A stretch of DNA of 64,000 nucleotides from Conyzicola nivalis. GTDB taxonomy: Bacteria > Actinomycetota > Actinomycetes > Actinomycetales > Microbacteriaceae. Where the stretch lies: contig NZ_BMGB01000002.1 in assembly GCF_014639655.1 (NCBI RefSeq), positions 310,001-374,000 on the forward strand. Reading direction: 5' to 3'. Below the pieces are notes generated by a model. It had not been told where the DNA came from. It saw nothing but the letters and a program-made list of their open reading frames with translations, and ran no database searches. A program made the position numbers and the translations under genes. Positions 51,667-59,980 of the stretch are shown in pieces (the stretch's first letter is position 1; each line of letters begins with the position of its first letter).

Positions 51667-53511
51667 TTAGACCGCGCTGCTGACCGAGGTGATGTGACTG
51701 AGCGGAAGCGTGCGTTCAATGTCCGCCTTTCGGTCGCGTCCGCGGAGACGCCCGCCGCCGAGGCCGGTCGGTTCCAGGACGAAGACGACGGATGAACCGT
51801 CCTGCACGGTCACCGTCACGCTGATCGTGAGGCGGGCCTTGACGGCGGCGTCCAGCTGGCGTTCGAGCCAGGCGCGGTCGTTGTCGCCCGGGGCTTCCGG
51901 CGCGAGCTGCCGGAGGCGTTCGACGATGTTCGCCGCCTGGTCGACCACCTCGGGCTGCGCGAGCGCGGGGGCGCGGCGGCGGGCGATCGGCACGATCGTG
52001 CCCTGAGAGTCTTCGACGGCCACCGGGTAGCGCGCCTCGTTCAGCGACCAGAACACGGTGCTCTCGTCGTAGCGACTGTGCGCGCGGCCGTCGTCGCCCA
52101 GCGCCAGCGCGAGCGGGGAGAGCGCCTGGTCGACGAGCAGCGCGCCGAGCAGGTTGTCGTCGGTCGAATGCACGTAACTGCCGGCGTCATCGGTGCCCAC
52201 GCGCACGAGCCCGTACCGGTTCGCGGCGTCGGCGATGAGGTAGGCGAGCGGCTGGGGGATCCCGGTCAGCGAGATCTCGCCGAGGAACTCGGTGATCGAC
52301 TCGGCGGTCTCGCCCAGGGTGAGGGCGCGGTTCACGCTCGCGAGCGACACCCGGTAGCTCGACGCGAGCGCGTGGCTCTCGACGGCCGCGATGGTGCGCA
52401 GCCGGGCGTCGAGACGCGGGGCCAGCGGGCCGGGCGACACGATGGAGAGGTCGTGCTGCAGGTAGACCTGCTCGACCTCGCGCGGCAGCAGCTTCGCCAT
52501 CGCGCTCGCCGCGGCATCCGGACCGTCGGTCAGAAGGAGGGTGCCGGGCGTCGACGGCGTGGCCTTGGCGATGATGCCGAGCAGTTCTGCGTCGCGGATG
52601 CGCGTGGTGACGCGTTCGCGCATCCACTCGCCGCCGGCCGGGTAGAGCCAGGCGACGAGCGACTCGAACTCCTCGTCCCAGCGGTCGTGCGTTCGGCCGG
52701 CCAGCAGATGGCGGATGTCGTCGGGCAGCTCGGCCAGCCACGAGGCCGCGAGCCGCGCCCACACCTCGGGCGTCGACAGCAGCAGCCACGGCGCGGCCTC
52801 GGCGGTCGCCGACCACTGGGCGCCCTCCAAGGCGACGAGGCCGGCGCGCTCGGCGATGCGCTGGAGGTCGGCGACGTCGTCGAGAGCGACGGATGCTGCG
52901 GAGGCCAGCCGTTTGGCATCGGGTAGCGCGAGCCCGCCCTTGGCGAGTTCGCGCGCCGGCTCGTGCTGGTGTTCCGCCACGAGCTCGGCGACGGCCATCG
53001 TGGTGGCGAACGCGTGATCGGCGGCCAGCCCGTCGGTCGTCGGACGCGGCTCGGACTCGTGGTGCTCCGGCGCCCACGCGGTTGCCAGCTCGACCAGGTC
53101 GGGCAGGCCGAGCGACGGCCACTCGGCGAGCTGCTCGATCACGGCGTCCCACGCGACAAACCCGGTGTCGTCTTCGCCGGCGAGCCCGAGAGCCTGTGCG
53201 GTGGCGAGGTGCTCGGCGACCGTGTCATCCGGCACCGACGCACCGAGCGCCGTCAGCCGCGCGGAAATCTGCGGAACCGTTGCCGCGCCCAACTCGGCGA
53301 GAGCCGCGAGCGTGGTCAGCGTCGGGCGGTCGAGGGCCGAGAGGGCGGTCTGAACCGACGCGCGGTCGAGCAGTTTCTCGGCGAGGTCGAAGTAGTCGCC
53401 GATGCCGACGTCGCGCACCGAGCGGGCGCGCAGAAGGGCGCCGAGCTCGGAGTCACCCAGTGCGCGCAGCCGACCGGCGAGCGCGAGGGTGGAACTGCTA
53501 GTTGCTGGCAT
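51667..53511 (-). CDS. Helicase-associated domain protein (XPB partner)
   Basis: 614 residues. Its Helicase_C_3-like region includes the YVHSTDDNLLGALLVDQAL segment and a C-terminal IERTLPLSHITSV. The N-terminal half has leucine/alanine-rich helical repeats with LADLAAL-like patterns and no Walker A. Nine bases separate it from the XPB gene, and it may recruit or regulate that helicase. Its start overlaps a small membrane protein gene by 14 bases. Confidence 0.85.
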   Translation of the reverse strand: MPATSSSTLALAGRLRALGDSELGALLRARSVRDVGIGDYFDLAEKLLDRASVQTALSALDRPTLTTLAALAELGAATVPQISARLTALGASVPDDTVAEHLATAQALGLAGEDDTGFVAWDAVIEQLAEWPSLGLPDLVELATAWAPEHHESEPRPTTDGLAADHAFATTMAVAELVAEHQHEPARELAKGGLALPDAKRLASAASVALDDVADLQRIAERAGLVALEGAQWSATAEAAPWLLLSTPEVWARLAASWLAELPDDIRHLLAGRTHDRWDEEFESLVAWLYPAGGEWMRERVTTRIRDAELLGIIAKATPSTPGTLLLTDGPDAAASAMAKLLPREVEQVYLQHDLSIVSPGPLAPRLDARLRTIAAVESHALASSYRVSLASVNRALTLGETAESITEFLGEISLTGIPQPLAYLIADAANRYGLVRVGTDDAGSYVHSTDDNLLGALLVDQALSPLALALGDDGRAHSRYDESTVFWSLNEARYPVAVEDSQGTIVPIARRRAPALAQPEVVDQAANIVERLRQLAPEAPGDNDRAWLERQLDAAVKARLTISVTVTVQDGSSVVFVLEPTGLGGGRLRGRDRKADIERTLPLSHITSVSSAV

Positions 53512-53764
53512 CCCTGGCCGCGCGGCTCTTCCGGCGGGCGCTCACGATGACGAGCGCGATGAGCAACAGGATCCCGATGGGGAAACCGATGTTGGGCAGG
53601 ATGATGATGACGGGCCAGATGCCCTCGTCGAAGTCGCGCACACCGAGGCCGGTACCGGCGAGGATGGCGATAATCGCGAGCACCGAGAGACCAATTGCCG
53701 ACGCGAGCATGTAGGCGATGATGCGTTCGTTACGATTGACGTCTACCGCGGTATTTTTGGCCAC
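53498..53764 (-). CDS. Small membrane protein, 88 aa
   Basis: GTG start at 53764. Two hydrophobic segments (about 15-40 and 50-74) with a GLGVRDFDEGIWP loop, and an RRKSRAARD tail. No domain recognised. Its 3' end overlaps the helicase-associated gene by 14 bases, suggesting it heads that transcript. Confidence 0.7.
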   Translation of the reverse strand: MAKNTAVDVNRNERIIAYMLASAIGLSVLAIIAILAGTGLGVRDFDEGIWPVIIILPNIGFPIGILLLIALVIVSARRKSRAARDASN

Positions 53765-53829
53765 GGTACCAAGGATAGGGCCACAGTGGTGCCTCTACGA
53801 TTGAGCACCATTCATAAGGGAGTTACGCG

Positions 53830-54213
53830 ATGCCAACCGGCAAGGTTAAGTTTTACGACGAAGAGAAGGGCTTCGGCTTCATCAGTGCAGATGACGGCCA
53901 GGAAGTCTTTCTGCACGCGTCCGCGCTCCCTGCGGGCACGGTAGGAATCAAGGCGGGCACGAAGCTCGAGTTCGGCATCGCCGACGGCAAGAAGGGTGCC
54001 CAGGCGTTGTCCGTGCGCGTGCTGGAGTCGCCGCCGAGCCTCGCGAAGCTGAACCGCAAGCCGGCCGACGACATGGCGATCATCGTGGAAGATCTCGTCA
54101 AGCTGCTCGACGGCATCGGCTCGAACCTCAAGCGCGGCCGCTACCCCGACAAGAGCCACAGCGGCAAGATCGCGCAGATGCTGCGCAAGGTTGCAGACGA
54201 GCTCGATGCCTGA
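53830..54213 (+). CDS. Cold-shock domain protein with C-terminal extension (CspB-like)
   Basis: 127 residues. RNP1 KGFGFI and RNP2 VFLHASAL mark the first 67 residues. A helical extension (SLAKLNRKPADDMAIIVEDLVKLLDG) replaces the short tail of usual Csp proteins; such extended forms are typical of actinobacterial CspB near DUF3027 and SerC. It binds single-stranded RNA. GGGAG precedes the ATG. It overlaps the DUF3027 gene by eight bases. Confidence 0.93.
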   Translation: MPTGKVKFYDEEKGFGFISADDGQEVFLHASALPAGTVGIKAGTKLEFGIADGKKGAQALSVRVLESPPSLAKLNRKPADDMAIIVEDLVKLLDGIGSNLKRGRYPDKSHSGKIAQMLRKVADELDA

Positions 54214-54760
54214 GTCGACGAAGTTTGACGTCGCCTACGCGGCGCTGCTCGAGATCACTCCGGTCGAGACCGTCGGCGACCCCGCCGGCGAAGTAGACGA
54301 GGGCGACGGCGTCGTCTCCGTGCTGTTCGAGTGCGCGATGCCCGGCTACCCCGGCTGGAAGTGGACGGTCAGCGTCGCTTCGCTGGAGGGAGCCGAGCCG
54401 AGCGTGCTCGAGGTCGAGCTCATGCCCGCCGAGGGCGCACTGCTGTCTCCCGACTGGGTGCCGTGGAGCGACCGCCTCGCCGAGTACAAGGCCGCGCAGA
54501 TCGCCGCCGGCGAAGAAGTCGACGATGCGGATGACACGGACGAGCCCGACGACGACACGGACGACGACGCCGACGAGACCGACGACGACGAGTCGGACGA
54601 CGAAGAGGCCGACGAAGACGACGACGACGATGACGAGGATGATGACGACGACGATCACGTCATCCACGTGGTGCACGGCGGCGACGTCGACGGTATAGAC
54701 ATCGACGAGCTCGACCTGCCCGAGCCCGAGGCCGAACCGGTCGCAGACGACGAGAAGTAG
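54206..54760 (+). CDS. DUF3027 domain protein with acidic tail
   Basis: 184 residues. PGYPGWKWTVSVAS and LSPDWVPWSDRL are the DUF3027 motifs. The family is usually longer (about 250 residues), so this is a short form. The C-terminal third is extremely acidic: a 50-residue Asp/Glu run followed by HVIHVVHGGD. It lies between CspB and DUF2530, as in other actinobacteria. Its ATG at 54206 overlaps the csp stop. Function unknown; an RNA or nucleic-acid-associated role is only a guess from context. Confidence 0.9.
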   Translation: MPESTKFDVAYAALLEITPVETVGDPAGEVDEGDGVVSVLFECAMPGYPGWKWTVSVASLEGAEPSVLEVELMPAEGALLSPDWVPWSDRLAEYKAAQIAAGEEVDDADDTDEPDDDTDDDADETDDDESDDEEADEDDDDDDEDDDDDDHVIHVVHGGDVDGIDIDELDLPEPEAEPVADDEK

Positions 54761-54982
54761 CTAGGCCCTGTTGCGGCGGGCGTGCGTGTAGATCAGGCCG
54801 ATGAGCCCGAGCACGATGCCCGTCGCGCAGGTGTAGAGCAGCGCCGGTTCCGGCTGCACGATCAGCAGCACGACGAGCGCCACGATCCAGAGTGCGAGCC
54901 CGGTGAGCACGGCCTTCCGGTCGTCGGTCTTCACCGGCACGGGATCGGGTTTGCGCTCCGAGTCCTTGAGCCACAGCTTCAT
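54761..54982 (-). CDS. DUF2530 membrane protein
   Basis: 73 residues. A charged N-terminus (PDPVPVKTDDRKAV) precedes two hydrophobic segments (about 28-44 and 48-66). DUF2530 proteins stand beside DUF3027 and serC in many actinobacteria. It abuts the DUF3027 stop, convergent. Confidence 0.85.
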   Translation of the reverse strand: MKLWLKDSERKPDPVPVKTDDRKAVLTGLALWIVALVVLLIVQPEPALLYTCATGIVLGLIGLIYTHARRNRA

Positions 54983-55109
54983 GCGGCCAGCCTACGGCCC
55001 GCCCGCTCCGCGCGGGTGCGGTCGTTCGGCGCGGATGCGGGCGTTCGAACACTGGCATCGGTGCCAAACGGCAGCGGCCGCCGACCGCTTTACCCGACCG
55101 GCAGGACCG

Positions 55110-56222
55110 TTAGAGCGCGCCCACCACGTAGTCGATCGACGCGATCAGCTGGCGCACGTCGCTCGGCTCGATCGCCGTGAACGTCGCGACGCGCAGCTGG
55201 TTGCGGCCGAGCTTGCGGTAGGGCTCCGTGTCGACGATGCCGTTCGCGCGCAGCACCTTCGCGATGTTCGCGGCGTCGATCGCCTCGTCGAAGTCGATGG
55301 TCACGACGACCTGCGAACGGTGGTCGGGGTTCTGCACGAACGGTGTGGCGAAAGCCGCGGCATCCGCCCACTCGTACAGCGCACCCGACGACTCCTTCGT
55401 GCGCGCGTCGGCCCAGGCGAGGCCTCCGTTGCCGTTCATCCACTCGACCTGGTTCTCCAGCATGAGCAGCGTCGCGATCGCCGGGGTGTTGAGCGTCTGC
55501 TCGAGGCGCGAGTTGTCGATCGCGTTCTTAATCGAGAGGAACTCGGGAATGTAGCGCCCGCTCGCGGCGATGCGCTCGACGCGTTCGATCGCGGCGGGGG
55601 AGAAGAGGGCGAACCAGAGGCCCCCGTCGGAGGCGAAGTTCTTCTGCGGGGCGAAGTAGTAGACGTCGGCCTGGCTGGCGTCGAAGTCGATTCCGCCGGC
55701 GGCGCTCGTGGCGTCGATGACGGTGAGCGCTCCGGCGTCGCCGTTGACCCGGGTGACGGGAGCCATGACCCCGGTGGATGTCTCGTTCTGAGGCCACGCG
55801 TAGGTGTCGATGCCCTCGAGCACCTCGATCTCGGCGCGCGAACCGGCCGGCGCGTTGATGATGTGCGGCGCGCTGAGCCACGGCGCGGCCGCCGCGGCAC
55901 CGAACTTGGAGCCGAACTCGCCGAACGTGAGGTTCTCGCTGCGGTTCTCGATGAGGCCGAAGGCGGCGGCGTCCCAGAACGCGGTCGATCCGCCGTTGCC
56001 CATTACGACCTCGTAGCCCGAGGGAAGGAGGAACAGGTCGGAGAGACCGGAGCGCACGCGCTTGACGAGGTTCTTCACCGGGGCCTGGCGATGGGAGGTG
56101 CCCATGATCGACGATCCGGCGCCGGCGAGGTAGGCGAGCTGCTCGGGTCGCACCTTGGACGGACCGCAACCGAAGCGGCCATCGACGGGAAGGAGGTCTG
56201 TGGGAATCACGATCGACGACAT
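55110..56222 (-). CDS. serC: Phosphoserine transaminase SerC
   Basis: 370 residues. GRFGCGPSKVRPEQ at the N-terminus, IMGTSHRQAPV, GNGGSTAFWDAA, PLP lysine in FAPQKNFASDGG and LGRNQLRVATF. This is the actinobacterial SerC type. It makes 3-phosphoserine from 3-phosphohydroxypyruvate in serine biosynthesis, in the cytosol. The ATG at 56222 is chosen by homology at MSSIVIP. Divergent from dtxR. Confidence 0.95.
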   Translation of the reverse strand: MSSIVIPTDLLPVDGRFGCGPSKVRPEQLAYLAGAGSSIMGTSHRQAPVKNLVKRVRSGLSDLFLLPSGYEVVMGNGGSTAFWDAAAFGLIENRSENLTFGEFGSKFGAAAAAPWLSAPHIINAPAGSRAEIEVLEGIDTYAWPQNETSTGVMAPVTRVNGDAGALTVIDATSAAGGIDFDASQADVYYFAPQKNFASDGGLWFALFSPAAIERVERIAASGRYIPEFLSIKNAIDNSRLEQTLNTPAIATLLMLENQVEWMNGNGGLAWADARTKESSGALYEWADAAAFATPFVQNPDHRSQVVVTIDFDEAIDAANIAKVLRANGIVDTEPYRKLGRNQLRVATFTAIEPSDVRQLIASIDYVVGAL

Positions 56223-56341
56223 TTTCCAATTGTAGGAGCCGAAACGATCGCACTTTCCGCCGCACGACATACAACGTCAATGAGAGGGGTTATCAAACAA
56301 GTAGTCTTGACCCAAGTACCGCGCGCTTGCTGGAGGCCTCG

Positions 56342-57034
56342 ATGACGGATCTTGTTGATACCACTGAGATGTACCTGCGTACCATCCTCGACCTCGAGGA
56401 GGAGCACATTGTGCCTCTGCGTGCGCGCATCTCCGAGAGGCTCGGTCACTCCGGCCCCACGGTGTCACAAACCATCGGGCGCATGGAACGCGACGGACTC
56501 GTCGTCGTCGAAGGCGACCGCCACCTCGAGCTGACGGGCGAAGGCCGCAGCAAGGCCGTGCACGTGATGCGCAAGCATCGTCTGGCCGAGCGCCTTCTCG
56601 CCGACGTGATCGGCCTCGACTGGGCCTACGTGCACGACGAGGCCTGCCGGTGGGAACACGTGATGAGCGAGCAGGTGGAGCGCCGCATCCTCGAGATGCT
56701 CGGCAACCCCACCGAGTCGCCCTACGGCAATCCGATCCCCGGGCTCGACGAGCTCGGCCACGAGGCCGCCCCCGCGTTTATGGACGGCGTCGTGAACCTG
56801 GTTCAGCGGGTGTCGGGCACGTCCGAGACCGTGAGCGGTGTCATCCGTCGTCTCGGCGAGCCGGTTCAGTTCGAGCCCGAGCTTCTGCAGCAGCTGCAGA
56901 GCGCCGGTGTTATGCCCGGCGCGACGGCGAACATCTCGGCCGCGGGTTCGTACGTCTTCGTGGCCGTCGAGGGATTTGGCGAGGGGCTCGAGCTGCCCAA
57001 TGAGGTCGCCGTGCACATCTTCGTCGGGGTCTAG
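56342..57034 (+). CDS. dtxR: Iron-dependent repressor DtxR/IdeR
   Basis: 230 residues with a GGAGG site five bases upstream. Metal ligands are at the DtxR numbering: M10, H79, E83, H98, C102, E105, H106. DNA helix: LGHSGPTVSQTIGRMERDGL. The SH3-like C-terminal domain (residues 150-230) is present. It represses iron uptake when Fe(II) is bound. Three DtxR-like boxes occur in this window, before the HtaA and HmuT genes. Divergent from serC. Confidence 0.96.
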   Translation: MTDLVDTTEMYLRTILDLEEEHIVPLRARISERLGHSGPTVSQTIGRMERDGLVVVEGDRHLELTGEGRSKAVHVMRKHRLAERLLADVIGLDWAYVHDEACRWEHVMSEQVERRILEMLGNPTESPYGNPIPGLDELGHEAAPAFMDGVVNLVQRVSGTSETVSGVIRRLGEPVQFEPELLQQLQSAGVMPGATANISAAGSYVFVAVEGFGEGLELPNEVAVHIFVGV

Positions 57035-57209
57035 ATTTTCCGTCGTTTCAGCTTGTTGACAGGTTCGCGCCGATTCGGACACAACTCAGGTTCGCTCCTT
57101 TAGTGTCGTACGGTCCACCCGACCGGAAATGCTGTCAGGACTCAGTGCGGGGCGTCTCACCCACCTTTCCCCCGCGCTGGAACGTGAATATATATACGAA
57201 ACGTGATGG

Positions 57210-57229
57210 GGCAACTTCCTAGAGTTGCC
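57210..57229 (+). promoter_or_regulatory. Hairpin upstream of NlpC/P60 gene
   Basis: GGCAACT, loop TCCTAG, AGTTGCC: perfect 7-bp stem ending seven bases before the AGGAGG site. It is probably in the 5' leader of the peptidase mRNA and may affect translation. Confidence 0.45.
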
Positions 57230-57251
57230 GAGGCGCAGGAGGCTAAATCTC

Positions 57252-58010
57252 TTGTCATTAGTGCCACCCGAAAACAGCGCGACCGAGATCCCGAAGAGTT
57301 TCACCTCGCGTCGCGGAACACCCAGCAAGAAGCGCAAGCGCAGGTCGAGCGTCCTCAGTCTCGCCGTGGTCGCGGTCGTCGTGCCCGGCCTGTTCGCGAC
57401 CGTCGCCCTGCCGGCCTACGCGTTCGCTCCCGTCGAAGACACCGACGACCTCAAGGCCGCGGTGGCCCTCGAGGAGTACAAGGAGGCGGACGCGCAGACC
57501 GTGCTCGTCGACAAAGGCGCGGAGGAGCCGAGCACCGACCGCGAGTCCTTCTCGGCCACCACCGAGGCCGAGCTTGCCGCCTCGCGCAAGCGCACCGTGC
57601 TCGCCGCGACCTACGCGTCGTACGCCGGGCCGAGCACCGCCGAGTTCCTGGCCAATCCGCCCTACCCGAGCTTCGACCTCGCCCAGGTCGCGGCGGTCGG
57701 CCAGCAGTATCTCGGCACCCCCTACATCTACGGCGGCGCAGACCCCTCCGGCTTCGACTGTTCGGGCTTCGTCCAGTACGTCTACGCGCAGTTCGGCATA
57801 GCGCTTCCACACTCGGTGAGCGGCCAGGCTGCGGCCGGTACGCGAATCGCTACCGCGGACGCCCTTCCCGGCGACATCGTGATCATGTCGGGCCACGACG
57901 GCATCTACATGGGCGACGGCAAGATCATGGATGCACCGCATGCCGGCGGCGTCGTGAGCATCCGCCCGATCTGGACGACCTCGTATTACATCGTTCGCAT
58001 CGGCGTTTAG
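57252..58010 (+). CDS. Secreted NlpC/P60 family peptidase
   Basis: 252 residues from a TTG at 57252, chosen because AGGAGG lies nine bases upstream; GTG 57261 is the alternative. Signal segment LAVVAVVVPGLFATVALPAYA. Then DRESFSATTEAELA, the motif shared with the CHAP protein. The catalytic domain has Cys in FDCSGFVQYVY, His in SGHDGIYMG, and APHAGGVVSI. It hydrolyses peptidoglycan stem peptides (gamma-D-Glu-L-diamino acid type) outside the membrane. Confidence 0.9.
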   Translation: MSLVPPENSATEIPKSFTSRRGTPSKKRKRRSSVLSLAVVAVVVPGLFATVALPAYAFAPVEDTDDLKAAVALEEYKEADAQTVLVDKGAEEPSTDRESFSATTEAELAASRKRTVLAATYASYAGPSTAEFLANPPYPSFDLAQVAAVGQQYLGTPYIYGGADPSGFDCSGFVQYVYAQFGIALPHSVSGQAAAGTRIATADALPGDIVIMSGHDGIYMGDGKIMDAPHAGGVVSIRPIWTTSYYIVRIGV

Positions 58011-58105
58011 CTTTCGTAACCTAAATCGGCGGGCCGCTTAGTTGTGGTCCGCCGATTTTGGGTTAACCTGTAACCCTTGGAGTTCAACGAGTTCTAGGAG
58101 AGCCG
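58011..58105. other. Intergenic region with terminator and leader promoter region
   Basis: Contains the terminator at 58023-58058, then GGGTTA-ACCTG-TAACCC (58060-58076), an inverted repeat in the likely promoter region of the leader ORF. No gene. Confidence 0.5.
58023..58058 (+). terminator. Intrinsic terminator of the NlpC/P60 gene
   Basis: AAATCGGCGGGCC and GGTCCGCCGATTT form a 13-bp stem with one G-U pair, ending in T4, 12 bases past the stop. Confidence 0.88.
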
Positions 58106-58207
58106 ATGCACAGCGAGCGCACCATCCAAACCACGGATGTTTGTGCCTGTCTGCCCGTACGGTTCACCGGTTCGCGTCACGTATTTATACGCGCGCGCAT
58201 CAGCTAA
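58106..58207 (+). CDS. Leader peptide candidate, 33 aa
   Basis: ATG at 58106, with AGGAG at 58096-58100 and a 5-base spacer. The product has Cys13-Ala-Cys15 and a basic C-terminal half (RFTGSRHVFIRARIS). The stop TAA (58205-58207) overlaps the first two pairs of the terminator stem. Rare codons GTA and ATA stand at 58181 and 58187. Placement and size suggest a regulatory leader for the HNH gene. Confidence 0.6.
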   Translation: MHSERTIQTTDVCACLPVRFTGSRHVFIRARIS

Positions 58208-58236
58208 GGCACTGTCTCACCGACAGTGCCTTTTTG
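58206..58236 (+). terminator. Intrinsic terminator directly after the leader ORF
   Basis: AAGGCACTGTC, loop TCACC, GACAGTGCCTT then T3 with more T: a perfect 11-bp stem with a U-tract. It lies 81 bases before the HNH gene start and would attenuate it. Confidence 0.9.
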
Positions 58237-58280
58237 TTTGTCCTAGCACCACCGTTTCGCCCCGAGAACGCATGTCGAAT

Positions 58281-58299
58281 GCCTGCAAGCCGTGCAGGC
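58281..58299 (+). promoter_or_regulatory. Hairpin before the HNH gene
   Basis: GCCTGCA, loop AGCCG, TGCAGGC: a perfect 7-bp stem, ending eight bases before the AAGGA ribosome site of the HNH gene. Confidence 0.5.
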
Positions 58300-58317
58300 G
58301 CTTTCGGAAGGATGACG

Positions 58318-58815
58318 ATGCGCACACTGGTACTGAACGCGGGCTACGAGCCACTTGGCGTTGTGTCCTTCAAACGAGCCTTGGTGCTAGTGATGAATGA
58401 AAAGGCGACCATCATTGCTTCGGATGGCGAGCATCCGGTGTTCGGCTTGTCGGGTGCCTGGGACAGGCCGTCGGTGATCATTCTGCGCCGCTACGTGCGC
58501 CTGCCGAGCGGGCGCAACGTGCCCGTTTCGCGCAGGGGAGTGCTGCGCCGCGACAACAGCCGGTGCGGTTACTGCGCCGCCTCGGCGACGACGATCGACC
58601 ACATCACGCCCCGGTCGCGCGGCGGCAAAGACACGTGGGAGAACCTCGTGGCGTGCTGCCTGAAGTGCAACAACGTGAAGGGCGACCGCACACCGAGCGA
58701 GATGAACTGGCGGCTGCGCACGACCCCGCGTCCGCCGAACGGTGCGTCGTGGATGGCCCGCGGCATCGAACGCGCGCTGCCCGACTGGGAAGAGTATCTC
58801 GCCCCTGCGGCCTAA
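58318..58815 (+). CDS. HNH endonuclease family protein
   Basis: 165 residues. RTLVLNAGYEPLGVV at the N-terminus, then the HNH motif: CGYCAASATTIDHITPRSRGGKDTWENLVACCLKCNNVKG, with zinc-type CxxC pairs and the DH/N/N residues. It likely cuts or nicks DNA or RNA. Many actinobacteria carry one such conserved copy, apparently not part of a phage. The ATG at 58318 has AAGGA six bases upstream. The gene lies beyond the leader ORF and terminator. Confidence 0.9.
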   Translation: MRTLVLNAGYEPLGVVSFKRALVLVMNEKATIIASDGEHPVFGLSGAWDRPSVIILRRYVRLPSGRNVPVSRRGVLRRDNSRCGYCAASATTIDHITPRSRGGKDTWENLVACCLKCNNVKGDRTPSEMNWRLRTTPRPPNGASWMARGIERALPDWEEYLAPAA

Positions 58816-58964
58816 CTTTTGCGGCGAGGTGAGCCTGTCGAAACCCATCGCGCCGTTACCAATTTGGAATAATCGCTCGCGCCCGACCGCCATCTGGCCT
58901 AAGCTCTTTCCTATTGCGCGGCGCCCCCGTGCCGACCAACCCACTCCCGAAGGGTCGTTTCTTC

Positions 58965-59753
58965 TTGGCTAACGAGCCCGTGCTGTCCACACGCCGTGCC
59001 ATCGCAGCGCGCCGAGGCGGCATCAGCCTCCGCAAGCAGGCGTCCTCGGTTCTGGTCATCGGAGCGGTAGCAATGCTCGTAGCGCCCATGGCCCTGCCGG
59101 CCTTCGCGTTCGAGCCCGCCCAGGAAGAGGTCGCCTACGCCGAGACGGAGTCGGTGACCGTTGAGGTCTCCGACAGTGCCGCCCGCCGAGTAGACGACCG
59201 CGAGACGTTCTCCGCCACCTCGGTCGCCGAACTCGCCAGCACCCGCGCCGCCGCCGCACGAGCAGCCGCAGCGGCTGCCGCCGCATCGGCCGCGGCCTCA
59301 CGTTCCACGTCGCTCGGCGCGGCCGTCTACAACCCGTCGAACAGCGCCGTCGCAGCCGGAGACGACTACCCGTTCCGTGCCGGCCCGCTCAAGACTCTCT
59401 CGCCGTTGCGCTATATCTACCGCGAGTGTGTCGACTTCGTGGTCTGGCGTCTGAACCGCGACGCCGGAAGCACCTCGGCCCCGTGGAAGTACACGTGGGG
59501 CTACCTCACCCCGAACGGCGGAAACGCCCGCGACTTCAAGGCCGCTTGGCAGGGCCACGGCTGGCCGACCAGCAACTCTCCGGTCGCCGGCGACGTCGCC
59601 TGGTGGGCCAATAACCACGTCGCGTACGTCAAGGCGGTCAACGCCGACGGCACCGTGGATCTCGAAGAGTACAACGCCGTGCCGTTCACCTACAGCACGC
59701 GCACGATCCCGGCGTCGAAGGTCGACCTCTTCCTCTCGCCGCCCCCGCGCTAA
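58965..59753 (+). CDS. Secreted CHAP-domain protein
   Basis: 262 residues from a TTG at 58965; TTG 58914 and GTG 58929 are alternatives. Signal segment SSVLVIGAVAMLVAPMALPAFA. Then RRVDDRETFSATSVAELASTR, the motif shared with the NlpC/P60 protein. A poly-Ala/Arg helix follows. CHAP domain: Cys in YRECVDFVVWRL and His in NNHVAYVKAV. CHAP domains hydrolyse peptidoglycan amide bonds. The ribosome site for this start is weak. Confidence 0.8.
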   Translation: MANEPVLSTRRAIAARRGGISLRKQASSVLVIGAVAMLVAPMALPAFAFEPAQEEVAYAETESVTVEVSDSAARRVDDRETFSATSVAELASTRAAAARAAAAAAAASAAASRSTSLGAAVYNPSNSAVAAGDDYPFRAGPLKTLSPLRYIYRECVDFVVWRLNRDAGSTSAPWKYTWGYLTPNGGNARDFKAAWQGHGWPTSNSPVAGDVAWWANNHVAYVKAVNADGTVDLEEYNAVPFTYSTRTIPASKVDLFLSPPPR

Positions 59754-59763
59754 CTCTCTCGCC

Positions 59764-59795
59764 GGGTAGGTCGCCCAGCGACCGTACGGAAACCC
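59764..59795. repeat. Half-copy of REP-like repeat
   Basis: GGGTAGGTCGCCCAGCGACC then GTACGGAAACCC: related to the 40919 and 49904 elements. It forms a small hairpin downstream of the CHAP gene and may be its terminator. Confidence 0.5.
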
Positions 59796-59940
59796 GCGCC
59801 GCGCGCACCCGTGCGCGCATGCCGTGACGCGCGCGCAATCCCGGGACGTGCGCGCACGGGCGCCGCACCGCGCTCGTCCCATCGGTGCGCGCACACGGCC
59901 GTCGTCGTAGCGCGCCGCCCTCCGGCCTGGCCGCTTTCCT
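59796..59940. other. GC-rich intergenic spacer with GTGCGCGCA-like repeats
   Basis: Several copies of GTGCGCGCA or close relatives (e.g. at 59814, 59859 and 59886). No gene is visible. Confidence 0.5.
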
Positions 59941-59980
59941 TGACGTCCCCCGAACGAGGGACGTAGACTGCCGCCAGCAC

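Noticed and set aside
57035..57251. Possible ydaO-type c-di-AMP riboswitch before the NlpC/P60 gene
   Set aside because: Such genes often carry one, but I do not see the conserved GGGGTGAAT-type core or closing helices; only a simple hairpin is present.
58816..58964. Possible riboswitch before the CHAP gene
   Set aside because: No conserved core recognised.
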